Source: CAG-177 sp003514385 (GTDB taxonomy: Bacteria; Bacillota; Clostridia; Oscillospirales; Acutalibacteraceae). From it: 64,000 nt of DNA. The notes under the pieces are model-generated. The model saw only the letters and a list, made by a program, of their open reading frames with translations, searched no databases and was not told the DNA's origin. Below, piece after piece: positions 42,418 through 52,025 of this stretch. The stretch spans positions 248,001-312,000 of the forward strand of contig JBPPLN010000001.1 in the NCBI GenBank assembly GCA_051920445.1, given 5' to 3'. The stretch's first letter is position 1; the number at the start of each line of letters is the position of its first letter. The position numbers and the translations under genes are program-made.

Positions 42418-43890
42418 TCAGTCTTTTGTAAGCATTCTGATATATCTCTTGAAGAACGACACGCCCTCATCAAGAACAGCAACCGGGCAGCGCTCGTTAG
42501 TAGCATGAGTGCAGAGAAGAAGCTTCGTGCTCACATGGAAGGGAGCGAAACGATAGATATTCTCACAGACAGGCTCATAGAAGCACGCATCCGTGCCGCC
42601 CATAACAAGATAAGGCGCAACGATAACATCGGAATCCGATCTGACGCAGATCTCCTCAATGGCCTTGAAAGCTCTGGAATCGGTCGAAGAGAACTTGGAC
42701 GCCTCTTTATGCTTGAGGCACTTTATCTCAACATCCTTATTCTTGATGACCTTGCGCAGGTGCTTCTCGACATCCTCGGTGGTGGTGCCGGGCATCATTC
42801 TGAAGTTCGCGGTGACAGACGCTTCCTGCGGAAGAACATTGGCGGCAGGGCTGCCCTCAGCCATAGTAACGCCGGTAGTTGTTCTGATAAGAGCAGCCGA
42901 CGGCGGAATCTGCTCCATGATGAACTTCGCGAGAGGTTTGAGCAGCCAGAGGTTGCATGCAACGACTCTGACGGGATATGTAGTTCTTCTGCCGAGGTTT
43001 GAGAAGAGCTTGAGAACGAACGGCTCAAGTTTCGACTTGAACTGATGGTTTTCAACATCTCTGACGACATTTGCAATCTTGCCGATAGCGCTGTGCTTCG
43101 GGGGCTGCGAAGAATGGCCGCCCTTGGATCTGACGCTCATCGAGAAGTCGGCATAGCCCTTTTCGGCGATACCGATACCTGCAAGATTGCCCTTGAGGAC
43201 ATGCTTGACATTTATGGGCAAAATCGCGCCGCCCTCGTCAATAACGCTGTCGAGGTGAATACCGCGTGACTTGAGGGTTTCCATGATAGCCTTTGCGCCG
43301 GCATCCTTTGCAGCGACGACTTCCTCATCGTGACCGAAGCAGAGATAGACATCTCTCTCGGGTTCATATCCCTCTTCAAGAAGAGTCTCAACGGCTTCCA
43401 TGACGCAGATAAGGTGGTTCTTCATATCAAGAGCACCTCTGCCCCAGATGAACTCGCCGTCGTTATAGCCGCTGAACGGCTCATGAGTCCAGTCACCCTC
43501 GGTGCCGGGCTCAATCGGGACGACATCCTGATGCGAAAGCAGAGCTATAGGCTCAAGATCGGGATTCTTGCCCTTCCAGCGATAGAGCAGGCTCGCATCG
43601 GCGATATCCTCGCGCTCGAGAGTCTTATGCAGCAGAGGATACGACTCCTCAAGGAATTTGTGGAATTTTTCAAACTGCGACCAGTCGACCTTATCTTTTT
43701 CAGGATAAGATACGGTGGGAATCTGAATGGCACCGCTTAAATGTTTTGCGGCACGCTCAACATCAACATTCTCTTTCTCAAGAGGCTTTGTCTCCCTCTT
43801 CTTGGGGACAAAGAATATGGCTCTGATAAGAGTTATGACGATAAAAATACCGAGAGCTATCAGAATGCCATAAAGTATTTTGAGTCCCAT
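42418..43890 (-). CDS. M20-family metallopeptidase with membrane anchor (PM20D1/CPS1-like)
   Basis: A 490-residue zinc peptidase with one N-terminal membrane helix (LKILYGILIALGIFIVITLI). Di-zinc ligands are visible in ALLSHQDVVPIEPG (His), WGRGALDMKN (Asp), CFGHDEEVV (Glu pair) and GGTDACFY; the N-terminal sequence and length resemble the carboxypeptidase S / PM20D1 branch, which acts on N-acyl amino acids or dipeptides. The ATG at 43890 has GGAG at seven bases. It heads the M20-glycerate kinase pair. Confidence 0.88.
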   Translation of the reverse strand: MGLKILYGILIALGIFIVITLIRAIFFVPKKRETKPLEKENVDVERAAKHLSGAIQIPTVSYPEKDKVDWSQFEKFHKFLEESYPLLHKTLEREDIADASLLYRWKGKNPDLEPIALLSHQDVVPIEPGTEGDWTHEPFSGYNDGEFIWGRGALDMKNHLICVMEAVETLLEEGYEPERDVYLCFGHDEEVVAAKDAGAKAIMETLKSRGIHLDSVIDEGGAILPINVKHVLKGNLAGIGIAEKGYADFSMSVRSKGGHSSQPPKHSAIGKIANVVRDVENHQFKSKLEPFVLKLFSNLGRRTTYPVRVVACNLWLLKPLAKFIMEQIPPSAALIRTTTGVTMAEGSPAANVLPQEASVTANFRMMPGTTTEDVEKHLRKVIKNKDVEIKCLKHKEASKFSSTDSRAFKAIEEICVRSDSDVIVAPYLVMGGTDACFYEPVCENIYRFAPFHVSTKLLLCTHATNERCPVAVLDEGVSFFKRYIRMLTKD

Positions 43891-43973
43891 TGTTTTTCTC
43901 CTTTCACGCCACGCGGCGAAATAAATTAATATACACTTTGACGCGGTAAAGCCCGAAGTCAAATATCTACATA

Positions 43974-44002
43974 ATAATATCAGAAAATCGCTGTTCAGAC
44001 AA
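43974..44002 (-). promoter_or_regulatory. Promoter of the M20 peptidase gene
   Basis: On the minus strand TTGTCT (43997-44002) and TATTAT (43974-43979) with 17-base spacing. Confidence 0.55.
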
Positions 44003-44051
44003 TAGCCGAAATGCAAAAATTTGCCCCAAAAAACATAGAAATTTTATATGA

Positions 44052-47000
44052 TTACATGTCAAAAAGGCTTATCTGCGTGGTTTTCGGAATATCCTCAAGC
44101 GCACCCGCCGCTTCGAGAGCCTCGATAACAGTCTTGGAAACACTCGCGCGTCTGCGCAGATCTTCGACGGATAAGTACTTGCCCTCGCCGTCATCGCGCG
44201 CCGCAGCAAGCTGCTCCGCGGCAACGCCGCCGCATCCGCCGAGAGCGGAGAACGGAAGCCTTATCTTGCCGTCCTCGATATGATAGACCTTGGCATCGGA
44301 ATTATAGACATCGACCGGAAGGAACTTCACTCCGCGCGCCATCATCTCATTGACGACCTGGAGAGAAGTGAACATATTCTCCTCCTTGGCGGTAGCTTCC
44401 TTCATATTCATCTTTGTCTTGAGATATTTCATCTTATTCTTGACGGCTTCCTGACCTGCCATGATGGACACGGTATCAAGGTCTTCGCCGCGGACTGTCA
44501 TATATGTCGCGTAGTACTCGACAGGATAGTAGAGCTTATACCACGCAAGGCGCATGGCGGCAATAACATACGCTGCGGCGTGAGCCTTCGGGAACATATA
44601 TTTTATTTTAAGACAGCTGTCGATATACCACTCGGGAACATTATTTGCGCGCATCGCAGCCTTGTGTTCATCGGTAAGGAGCTTTTTCGCTTTACCCTTA
44701 CGGGTTATCTCCATTATCTTGAATGCCATGCTCGGCTCGACGCCCTTATGTATGAGATAGGTCATGATGCTGTCTCGTGTTCCGATAACATCGGAAATGG
44801 TGCAGGTGCCGTTATCTATAAGGTCTTTTGCGTTGCCGAGCCAGACATCGGTACCGTGGGAAAGTCCGGATATCTGGAGCATATCGGAAAAGTTCTTAGG
44901 TCTTGAGTCAAGAAGCATCTGGCGCACGAACGGCGTTCCGAGTTCGGGCAAAGACAACGTACCTGTATTGCAGTCGATGTCCTCCTCTGTTACGCCCATG
45001 GGCTCAGGAGATAAAAGCATCTCATAGAGCTTCGGGTCGCAGACATCTGCATCCATGACAGAAGTTCCGGTCAGATTTTCAAGATGCTTATAGAACGTCG
45101 GCACATCGTGGCCGAGAATATCAAGCTTGAGTATCGTATCATGGAGCGCATGGAAGTCGAAATGCGTTGTTCGAGTGCCCTTGTCGGGATCGTCCGCAGG
45201 GTGCTGGATAGGCGTGAAGTCCTCAGCCTCTTTATAGTCCGGCACAACGACCATTCCGCCGGGGTGCTGGCCTGTTGTGCGCTTTATTCCGACGCAGCCC
45301 TGGACGAGTCTCTCTTCCTCCGCACGCTGAACGGTCATGCCTTTTTCGTCAAGCCATTTTTTGACGAAGCCATAGGCGGTCTTATCGGCGAGAGTACCGA
45401 TTGTACCTGCCTTGAAAACGTTCTTAGCGCCGAAAAGAGTTTCGGTATACTTATGCGCCTGCGACTGGAAATCGCCGGAGAAGTTAAGGTCGATATCTGG
45501 CTGTTTATCACCGTGGAAACCGAGGAAAGTTTCGAACGGGATATCGTGACCGTCGCGGACGAGCGGTTCGCCGCAAATTTCACAGTTCTTCGGCGGCAGG
45601 TCGAAGCCCGAGCCTATCGAGCCGTCCATGAAGAATGTACTCTTCTTACAGTGTTTGCACAGGTAGTGCGGCATAAGTGGGTTGACCTCGGATATCTCCG
45701 CCGCGAAGGCGACAAATGACGAGCCGACCGATCCTCGCGAACCGACATAATAGCCGTGATCCATGGAGAACTTGACGAGTCGCTGGGCGATGATATAAAG
45801 CACGGCGTAGCCGTGTTCGATAATTGAGCTGAGCTCCTTTTCAAGGCGCTTTTCGACATATTCCGGCAGAGGATCACCGTAGATATCTTTCACATGCTTA
45901 TAGCATATCTCGCGCAGTTCTTCATCGGAGCCCGGAATCCGCGGAGGATATGTACCGTCCGGTATGGGCTGGATAACCTCGCACATATCGGCTATCTTAT
46001 TGGTATTTTCAATGACAACCTCGCGTGCGGTCTCCTCGCCGAGATAGGCGAACTCATCGAGCATCTCCTGCGTTGTTCTGAAATAGAGCGGGGCCTGCTG
46101 AGCGGCATCGGTAAAGCCCTGACCGGTCATGATAATCTCTCTGAAAACGCTGTCGCTCTTGTCCATGAAGTGAACATCGCAGGTGGCGACAGTGAGCTTG
46201 CCGAGCTTGTCGGCAGTGGCGATTATCTTTTTGTTTATATCTTCGAGCCCCTGAACGTCCTTGACTCTGCCCTCTCTGATAAGGAAAGCGTTGTTGCCGT
46301 TTGGCTGTATCTCAAGGTAATCGTAGAACGAGGCGATTTCAAGCACTTCATCGTCGGATTTCCCGTCAAGTATTGCTCGGTAAACTTCGCCCTGCTCGCA
46401 CGCACTGCCGACGATTATACCCTCGCGGAACTCTTCGATAACCGAGCGTGGGACGCCGGGCTTGCGGCTGAAATATTCGAGGTTAGATTTTGTGATTATT
46501 TTATAGAGATTTTTAAGTCCTACATAGTTCTTTGCAAGGAAGATTATGTGGTTATATTTCTTTTTCTTCTCGGCAGGATCGACGACGCGGTCGTCAAAAT
46601 AATAGCCCTCCATGCCGTAGAGTATCTTTATCTTGCCCTTTGCCGCAGCGCAGGCCTCGGGGAACGCCTGAACAACGCCGTGGTCGGTTATGGCTATCGC
46701 CTTGTGTCCCCATGCTATAGCACGCTCAACGAGCTTTGTGGCGCTCGAAACGGCGTCCATGGCGGACATTGTGGTATGCAAATGAAGCTCGACGCGTTTC
46801 TCAGGTGCTTCGTCCTTCTTTTCGATAAGGTCAATTGTCGTTATGGCTCGCGCGTTTATGCAGTCGCACTTCATATAGGAGTCGTAGTTGACAACACCTC
46901 TTACCATAACGGCGACGCCGTCTTTGATATTCTTGAGCAGGCTTTCGCAGTTCTCGGCGAGCTCGAATATCTTGACGGAATATGAATTTGTCTTATCGGT

Positions 47001-47810
47001 AATGCAGAAATTGATTATCTTTCTCTTGCCGTCGCGTGTGTCGCGCGACTCGAAAGCGAAGACGGTGCCCCAAACAACGACCGAGCCCGAGTCGGAAGCT
47101 ATTTCGCTCAGGGGTATGGGCTTGGTTTTTATTATAGGTCCGTAGATCGGGACGGAATATTTCGTTGAAAACGGATATTCGTCATATGTCCTTGTAAGGC
47201 TGCTGAGGTCTTTTTCCTGCGAAACTTTGTCGGCGAATGCGTTGCGTATGCCGCTGTCAAGTTCCTCCTGATACTGCACAACTTCGCCGTCATCGACAGG
47301 TGCGCCGCTGTCAGTGAACTCAACGCCGACATCCTCGCCGAAGCGTTCGAATATCATCTGAGCGAAGCGCTTGGGTGCGCCGAGATTGTTTATAACATCC
47401 GCGCCGCTCTTGAGCTGGACAGACACCATATCGCCGAGCATGAAGCACTTTGCATCGTTTAAAAATCCGTTCGCGGCGGGGAACTCCTTGCGCAGAGAAA
47501 CGAGCAGTTTGGCAAGCCCGAGTTCACTCATCGGCTCTTTCGGAGCATCTTCGCGTTTTTCTTCTTTGACCGAGCAGTTTATCACTGCGGCATTGAGAGT
47601 AAATGCTTTTATGAGCGAAGTTTCTACAGCTCTCAAAATAAGCTTGCCCGGCGCAACAGCCGCCGAGCAAAGCAGTTCGAGCTCCCTGCGCTCGACATTC
47701 AGATTGATATCATCAAGCTGAATATTTTCAAGCTCAGAGAGCAGTTCGGAATCATCAATATATTCTTTTACAAAATCAACTAACTTCTTGCCGGACATCA
47801 TTGTCTCCAT
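44052..47810 (-). CDS. polC: DNA polymerase III PolC-type alpha subunit lacking the exonuclease domain
   Basis: The main replicative polymerase of Firmicutes; 1252 residues against about 1440 usual. Order: N-terminal domain (1-215), OB fold (about 220-325), PHP domain (about 338-550), polymerase core with zinc ribbon (Cys718, 721, 743, 746) and catalytic PDIDLNFSGD (Asp772, Asp774) and LKLDILGHD (Asp897), then the C-terminal helical part ending in the clamp-binding QISLFDM. The DnaQ-type exonuclease normally inserted in the PHP domain is absent: the chain passes from GMEGYYFDD (401-407) to KYNHIIFLAKN (419 on) with no FDxETTG motif. All nine PHP metal positions are filled (His343, His345, Asp352, His377, Glu401, His421, Cys471, Asp545, His547). 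The ATG overlaps the ispG stop by one base; an ATG at 47798 is an alternative with a better site. Confidence 0.95.
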   Translation of the reverse strand: METMMSGKKLVDFVKEYIDDSELLSELENIQLDDINLNVERRELELLCSAAVAPGKLILRAVETSLIKAFTLNAAVINCSVKEEKREDAPKEPMSELGLAKLLVSLRKEFPAANGFLNDAKCFMLGDMVSVQLKSGADVINNLGAPKRFAQMIFERFGEDVGVEFTDSGAPVDDGEVVQYQEELDSGIRNAFADKVSQEKDLSSLTRTYDEYPFSTKYSVPIYGPIIKTKPIPLSEIASDSGSVVVWGTVFAFESRDTRDGKRKIINFCITDKTNSYSVKIFELAENCESLLKNIKDGVAVMVRGVVNYDSYMKCDCINARAITTIDLIEKKDEAPEKRVELHLHTTMSAMDAVSSATKLVERAIAWGHKAIAITDHGVVQAFPEACAAAKGKIKILYGMEGYYFDDRVVDPAEKKKKYNHIIFLAKNYVGLKNLYKIITKSNLEYFSRKPGVPRSVIEEFREGIIVGSACEQGEVYRAILDGKSDDEVLEIASFYDYLEIQPNGNNAFLIREGRVKDVQGLEDINKKIIATADKLGKLTVATCDVHFMDKSDSVFREIIMTGQGFTDAAQQAPLYFRTTQEMLDEFAYLGEETAREVVIENTNKIADMCEVIQPIPDGTYPPRIPGSDEELREICYKHVKDIYGDPLPEYVEKRLEKELSSIIEHGYAVLYIIAQRLVKFSMDHGYYVGSRGSVGSSFVAFAAEISEVNPLMPHYLCKHCKKSTFFMDGSIGSGFDLPPKNCEICGEPLVRDGHDIPFETFLGFHGDKQPDIDLNFSGDFQSQAHKYTETLFGAKNVFKAGTIGTLADKTAYGFVKKWLDEKGMTVQRAEEERLVQGCVGIKRTTGQHPGGMVVVPDYKEAEDFTPIQHPADDPDKGTRTTHFDFHALHDTILKLDILGHDVPTFYKHLENLTGTSVMDADVCDPKLYEMLLSPEPMGVTEEDIDCNTGTLSLPELGTPFVRQMLLDSRPKNFSDMLQISGLSHGTDVWLGNAKDLIDNGTCTISDVIGTRDSIMTYLIHKGVEPSMAFKIMEITRKGKAKKLLTDEHKAAMRANNVPEWYIDSCLKIKYMFPKAHAAAYVIAAMRLAWYKLYYPVEYYATYMTVRGEDLDTVSIMAGQEAVKNKMKYLKTKMNMKEATAKEENMFTSLQVVNEMMARGVKFLPVDVYNSDAKVYHIEDGKIRLPFSALGGCGGVAAEQLAAARDDGEGKYLSVEDLRRRASVSKTVIEALEAAGALEDIPKTTQISLFDM

Positions 47811-48865
47811 TAAAGTTTATCTATCTCTTCCATAAGGTTGTCAAGCACCTCTGACTCAGGTACTTTTTTGATTATTTGACCCTTTTTGAATATCAACGCG
47901 CAGCCGTCGCCGCCTGCGATACCGATATCGGCTTCTCTCGCTTCGCCGGGTCCGTTGACGGCACAGCCCATGACCGCGACCTTTATCGGCTTGTTGCACG
48001 ACGCGAGCCGCTCTTCGACTGCGTTTGCGAGGGATATCAAATCTATCTTTGTTCTGCCGCAGGTCGGGCACGAAACTATCTGAACGCAGTCCTTTTTTGC
48101 GCCCGTTGCGCGCAGGATATCATAGCCCGCCGCAACTTCTTTGACCGGATCATCGGTCATTGAGACACGGATAGTGTCGCCGATTCCGTGCAGGAGCAGG
48201 GAGCCGATACCGACGCTCGACTTGACAAGGCTCATTTTCCATGTGCCCGCCTCGGTTATACCGACATGGAGCGGATAATCGCAAATCTGCGAGATAAGCT
48301 CATATGCTTCGACAGTCATCGGGACATCGGAGGACTTGAGCGAAATAACAATATTATCAAAATCGCACTTCTCGAGCAGGCGCACATGACCCATTGCGCT
48401 GTCCACAAGAGCCTGTGCGGTTGGAGCGCCGTATTTTGCGAGAATATCTTTCTCGATAGAGCCGCTGTTGACACCGACTCTTATCGGGATACCGTTATTT
48501 GCGCAGGCATCGGCAACAGCCTTGACTCTGTCTTTCGAGCCGATGTTGCCGGGATTGATGCGTATTTTATCAACGCCCGCAGAGATGCTTTCGAGCGCGA
48601 GTCTGTAATCAAAATGTATATCCGCGACTATCGGCACTTTTACTGCCTCTTTGAGAGCCGGGATGAGTTTCACCGCATCCATATCGGGTATTGCGGCGCG
48701 GATTATCTGGCATCCGGCTTTTTCGAGAGCCTTTGCCTGCCTCACGCTGCCCTCAATATCATGCGCGGGGATATTGAGCATCGACTGAACGGCTATCGGA
48801 GAATTGCCGCCGATAGTCAAATTGCCTATTCTAACTTCTTTGCTTTTTCTGCGTTCAAATGCCAT
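47810..48865 (-). CDS. ispG: 4-hydroxy-3-methylbut-2-en-1-yl diphosphate synthase
   Basis: Second-last step of the MEP isoprenoid pathway, an iron-sulfur enzyme. The 351-residue protein has a TIM barrel beginning RIGNLTIGGNSPIAVQSML and a C-terminal cluster domain with SCPTCGRTKIDL and MGCAVNGPGEAREADIGIAGG, which give three Cys ligands and the conserved Glu. AAGGGG precedes the ATG. It lies four bases after rseP and one base overlaps polC. Confidence 0.97.
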   Translation of the reverse strand: MAFERRKSKEVRIGNLTIGGNSPIAVQSMLNIPAHDIEGSVRQAKALEKAGCQIIRAAIPDMDAVKLIPALKEAVKVPIVADIHFDYRLALESISAGVDKIRINPGNIGSKDRVKAVADACANNGIPIRVGVNSGSIEKDILAKYGAPTAQALVDSAMGHVRLLEKCDFDNIVISLKSSDVPMTVEAYELISQICDYPLHVGITEAGTWKMSLVKSSVGIGSLLLHGIGDTIRVSMTDDPVKEVAAGYDILRATGAKKDCVQIVSCPTCGRTKIDLISLANAVEERLASCNKPIKVAVMGCAVNGPGEAREADIGIAGGDGCALIFKKGQIIKKVPESEVLDNLMEEIDKL

Positions 48866-48869
48866 AATT

Positions 48870-49961
48870 CTAACCCCTTATCAAACTGACAATATCTTTG
48901 AATGAAATCACAGCCATAAATGCGAGCAGAAGTATCATGCCGACCGCATGAACCCACTTTTCGAATTTCTGCGGGATGGGTCTGCGGATGATAAGCTCGA
49001 TGAACATGAAGAACAGTCTGCCGCCGTCAAGCGCCGGGATGGGCAGGAGATTGAACAGACCGATATTAATAGCTATCAGCGCCATAATAGTCAGAAGCGG
49101 AGTCCAATCCATTGAAGTCGACGAAGCCGACGCCGCATCCGCGACATAGTTTATAACACCTATCGGTCCCGAGACTTCGCTGAGTCCGTATCTGCCCGTT
49201 ATCAAATCGAACAGGCTTATCCAGACCATGCGGCCTATTGAGATACTTTCAAGAAAAGCGTTCTTTGTTACGCTCAAAAATGTCGGTTTAACGCCGACGA
49301 TAATGAAATCATAGTGGATGCTTATAAGATTCTCCTGACCCTCTATCGGGCTGGTCTGGAACCTGACATCCTTGAGTTCAACATTTTTGCCGTCCCTTTT
49401 GACGACGAAGTCCATGACGCCGTCATCGTCGCGCATCATGAGAAATGTTATATCATACTGGGAATAGACGCGTTTGCCGTTTATTTTGACTATCTTATCC
49501 CCTGCTTCGAGTCCGCTCGCGGCACTTGTTGCGTTGTCATAAAACGAGCGAATCTGAGTGGTGCCGATAAGATCGGACTGGCAGAGCATAATGGCGACGA
49601 TAATGACGCCCATGATAAGATTGACGGTGGCTCCGGCGGCAACGATTATCATGCGCTGCCACAGAGGCTTGTTGTTGAACGCGTGCTGATCCTCGCTGTC
49701 CTCGTCCTCGCCCTCCATGCTGACATATCCGCCGATGGGCAGAATGCGCACGGCATAGTCAGTCTCGCCCTTCTTTTTTTTGAAGATGGCGGGACCCATG
49801 CCGATAGAGAACTCGTTGACCTTGACCTTGAAAAGCTTTGCAAAAAGGAAATGGCCGAGTTCATGGAACATTATGACGATGCCGAAGAAAAGTATAGCCA
49901 CAAGAAACGGCCAGACTTTGCTCCAAACTGCCGAAAACGACAGCGCGGTATTCAAAAACAT
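48870..49961 (-). CDS. rseP: Site-2 zinc metalloprotease RseP/RasP
   Basis: An intramembrane protease that cuts anti-sigma factors and remnant signal peptides. The 363-residue protein has about four membrane helices: the zinc site MFHELGHF (His33, Glu34, His37) in the first, a single PDZ domain (about 120-200, GLEAGDKIVKINGK) and NLLPIPALDGGRLFFM with the third ligand near the end. AAAGGA precedes the ATG. In the standard dxr-rseP-ispG order. Confidence 0.95.
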   Translation of the reverse strand: MFLNTALSFSAVWSKVWPFLVAILFFGIVIMFHELGHFLFAKLFKVKVNEFSIGMGPAIFKKKKGETDYAVRILPIGGYVSMEGEDEDSEDQHAFNNKPLWQRMIIVAAGATVNLIMGVIIVAIMLCQSDLIGTTQIRSFYDNATSAASGLEAGDKIVKINGKRVYSQYDITFLMMRDDDGVMDFVVKRDGKNVELKDVRFQTSPIEGQENLISIHYDFIIVGVKPTFLSVTKNAFLESISIGRMVWISLFDLITGRYGLSEVSGPIGVINYVADAASASSTSMDWTPLLTIMALIAINIGLFNLLPIPALDGGRLFFMFIELIIRRPIPQKFEKWVHAVGMILLLAFMAVISFKDIVSLIRG

Positions 49962-49987
49962 AAAAAATATCCTTTCAGCCCGTGAAA

Positions 49988-51133
49988 TCAGCAGCCGAAC
50001 ATCTCATGCACCTTTTCCCTTGCGCGGGAATCGGCGAGAAGAATATTCTCAAGGCTGTCACACGGTGAAAATTCGGTTGAATCGAGCACTCCCGCCACTG
50101 CATCGGCGATATCGAGGAACTTTATCTTTCCGTCCCTGAACAGCTTATTTGCAGCTTCGTTAGCGCCGTTTGCCGATGCGGGATAAATGCCGCCCTTTGT
50201 TATCGCCTGCCTGCAAAGATTGATGCAGGAGAATGTATCATAATCGGGCTGCTCGAATGTGAGCGTTTTCCAATCCTCGAGGCGGAGCTGCTTTGCGGGG
50301 CTCTCGTAACGCTCGGGATAAGTCAGCGCATACTGTATTGGCACGCGCATATCCGGCACACCGAGCTGGGCTATAACTGAATTATCGACATATTCGACGA
50401 GCGAATGAACCACGCTCTGACGGTGAACAAGAATGTCTATTTTATCGGCTGGCATGTCAAAGAGCCACGCCGCTTCGATAAGCTCAAGTCCCTTGTTCAT
50501 CATTGTAGCAGAATCGATGGTAATTTTTGCGCCCATGCTCCAGTTGGGATGCTTGAGCGCCTGCTCGACGGTGACATCTTTCAGGTCATCGCGTGTTCTG
50601 CCGAAGAATGGTCCGCCGGAAGCAGTCAGAATAAGACGTTTGACGCTCTGTTTTCCGGGGCTTCCCTGAAGCGACTGGAATATTGCGGAATGTTCACTGT
50701 CGACCGGGAGAATCGCCACACCCTTTTCTTTGGCGCGGGTTGTGACAAGCTCGCCGCCGGCGACAAGGGTCTCCTTATTGGCGAGGGCGATATCATTGCC
50801 TGCCTCGATAGCGGCAAGGGTCGGCTTGAGACCGGCTATGCCGACAATACTGTTGAGCACCTTATCGGCATCGAGCTGAGCCGCGGCGCATATGCCCTCT
50901 TCGCCGCCGAGCACTTTTGTATCGGTATCGGCGACTTTTATTCTGAGTTCCGCCGCTCTGTTCTCATCGGCAACAGCCGCTATTTCGGGCTTAAACTCCC
51001 TTATCTGCTTTTCGAGCAGGTCGATATTTGAATTTGAGGTCAGCGCTTTGACCGTAAAATTCCGAAGTCTTGCGACATCGAGCGCCTGGGTGCCTATCGA
51101 ACCGGTAGAGCCGAGAATGACCATGCTTTTCAT
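49988..51133 (-). CDS. dxr: 1-deoxy-D-xylulose 5-phosphate reductoisomerase
   Basis: Second step of the MEP pathway, using NADPH and a divalent metal. 381 residues. Visible: VILGSTGSIGTQALDV (NADPH), ANKETLVAGGELV, PVDSEHSAIFQSL (metal-binding Asp and Glu) and KITIDSATMMNKGLELIEA. Four bases separate it from cdsA. Confidence 0.97.
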   Translation of the reverse strand: MKSMVILGSTGSIGTQALDVARLRNFTVKALTSNSNIDLLEKQIREFKPEIAAVADENRAAELRIKVADTDTKVLGGEEGICAAAQLDADKVLNSIVGIAGLKPTLAAIEAGNDIALANKETLVAGGELVTTRAKEKGVAILPVDSEHSAIFQSLQGSPGKQSVKRLILTASGGPFFGRTRDDLKDVTVEQALKHPNWSMGAKITIDSATMMNKGLELIEAAWLFDMPADKIDILVHRQSVVHSLVEYVDNSVIAQLGVPDMRVPIQYALTYPERYESPAKQLRLEDWKTLTFEQPDYDTFSCINLCRQAITKGGIYPASANGANEAANKLFRDGKIKFLDIADAVAGVLDSTEFSPCDSLENILLADSRAREKVHEMFGC

Positions 51134-51137
51134 AGGA

Positions 51138-51995
51138 TCACGCTCCCACGCTGAGAATCAGCGAAATAATGGCGTAGAGCATCGGCATAACGAAGCTGTA
51201 GCTGTCGAATCTGTCCATGATGCCGCCATGACCGGGGAAGATGGTTCCGAAATCCTTTTCGCCGAAGTTCCTCTTGATAACGGACGCCGAAAGGTCGCCG
51301 CCGATGCTGATAGCGGAGAGGAACATCGAAGTTGCGGGAATCATCCACCACTTTATTGTGTCGTTCTTGAAGAAGAAATAATCAAAAATGAAGAAGAAAG
51401 CGAGGTTGAAGAGCATAGTTATAACTATTCCGCCGACGGCGCCCTCAACACTCTTTTTCGGGCTGATATTCGGAGCGAGCTTATGTTTGCCGAACTTTCT
51501 GCCGACAAAATACGCAAATGTGTCGTTGAGCCATGCGGACAGCAGCGCCGTAAAGATAATAAAGAACACCTGCGACTGCTGGAACAGCTCTGGACGGCTC
51601 AGGCAGAGATTTCTGAGCAGGGTTATGGTCGACATGACATACGGCACGATAACGCCGCAGAACATCGACATAACGACATCTTCAAACTTCGTCTTTTTAT
51701 AGTTGCCGAGCATGATAAACATCATGATTATGACATAGACTATTGCAAGGACATATGTCGGGAACGGCAGCTTCGAAAAGAGCTTGTATTCATAGGCAAA
51801 GGGCATAAACGCGGCGAGAACTATGTTGATTATCATGAGAAGCTTGTTCTCGATCTTCGCAACATGCTGTATCTCATAGGATGCGATCAGCGATACGACT
51901 GCTATAACTATGCCAAGAACGGGAGTAAACATAAAGGCAAGGACTGCAAGTCCGAAAAGAGCGCCTAAAACTCCGGTAATAACGCGCTGTTTCAT
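51138..51995 (-). CDS. cdsA: Phosphatidate cytidylyltransferase
   Basis: Makes CDP-diacylglycerol for phospholipid synthesis at the membrane. The 285-residue protein has about eight helices, and the family signature is seen near the end as SVIKRNFGEKDFGTIFPGHGGIMDRFDS with the conserved Lys and Asp residues; AWLNDTFAYFVGRKFGKHKLAPNISPKKS in part is also typical. GAGAGAAAG precedes the ATG. Confidence 0.95.
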   Translation of the reverse strand: MKQRVITGVLGALFGLAVLAFMFTPVLGIVIAVVSLIASYEIQHVAKIENKLLMIINIVLAAFMPFAYEYKLFSKLPFPTYVLAIVYVIIMMFIMLGNYKKTKFEDVVMSMFCGVIVPYVMSTITLLRNLCLSRPELFQQSQVFFIIFTALLSAWLNDTFAYFVGRKFGKHKLAPNISPKKSVEGAVGGIVITMLFNLAFFFIFDYFFFKNDTIKWWMIPATSMFLSAISIGGDLSASVIKRNFGEKDFGTIFPGHGGIMDRFDSYSFVMPMLYAIISLILSVGA

Positions 51996-52025
51996 CTTTC
52001 TCTCATCTCACTATAAAAATTATTT

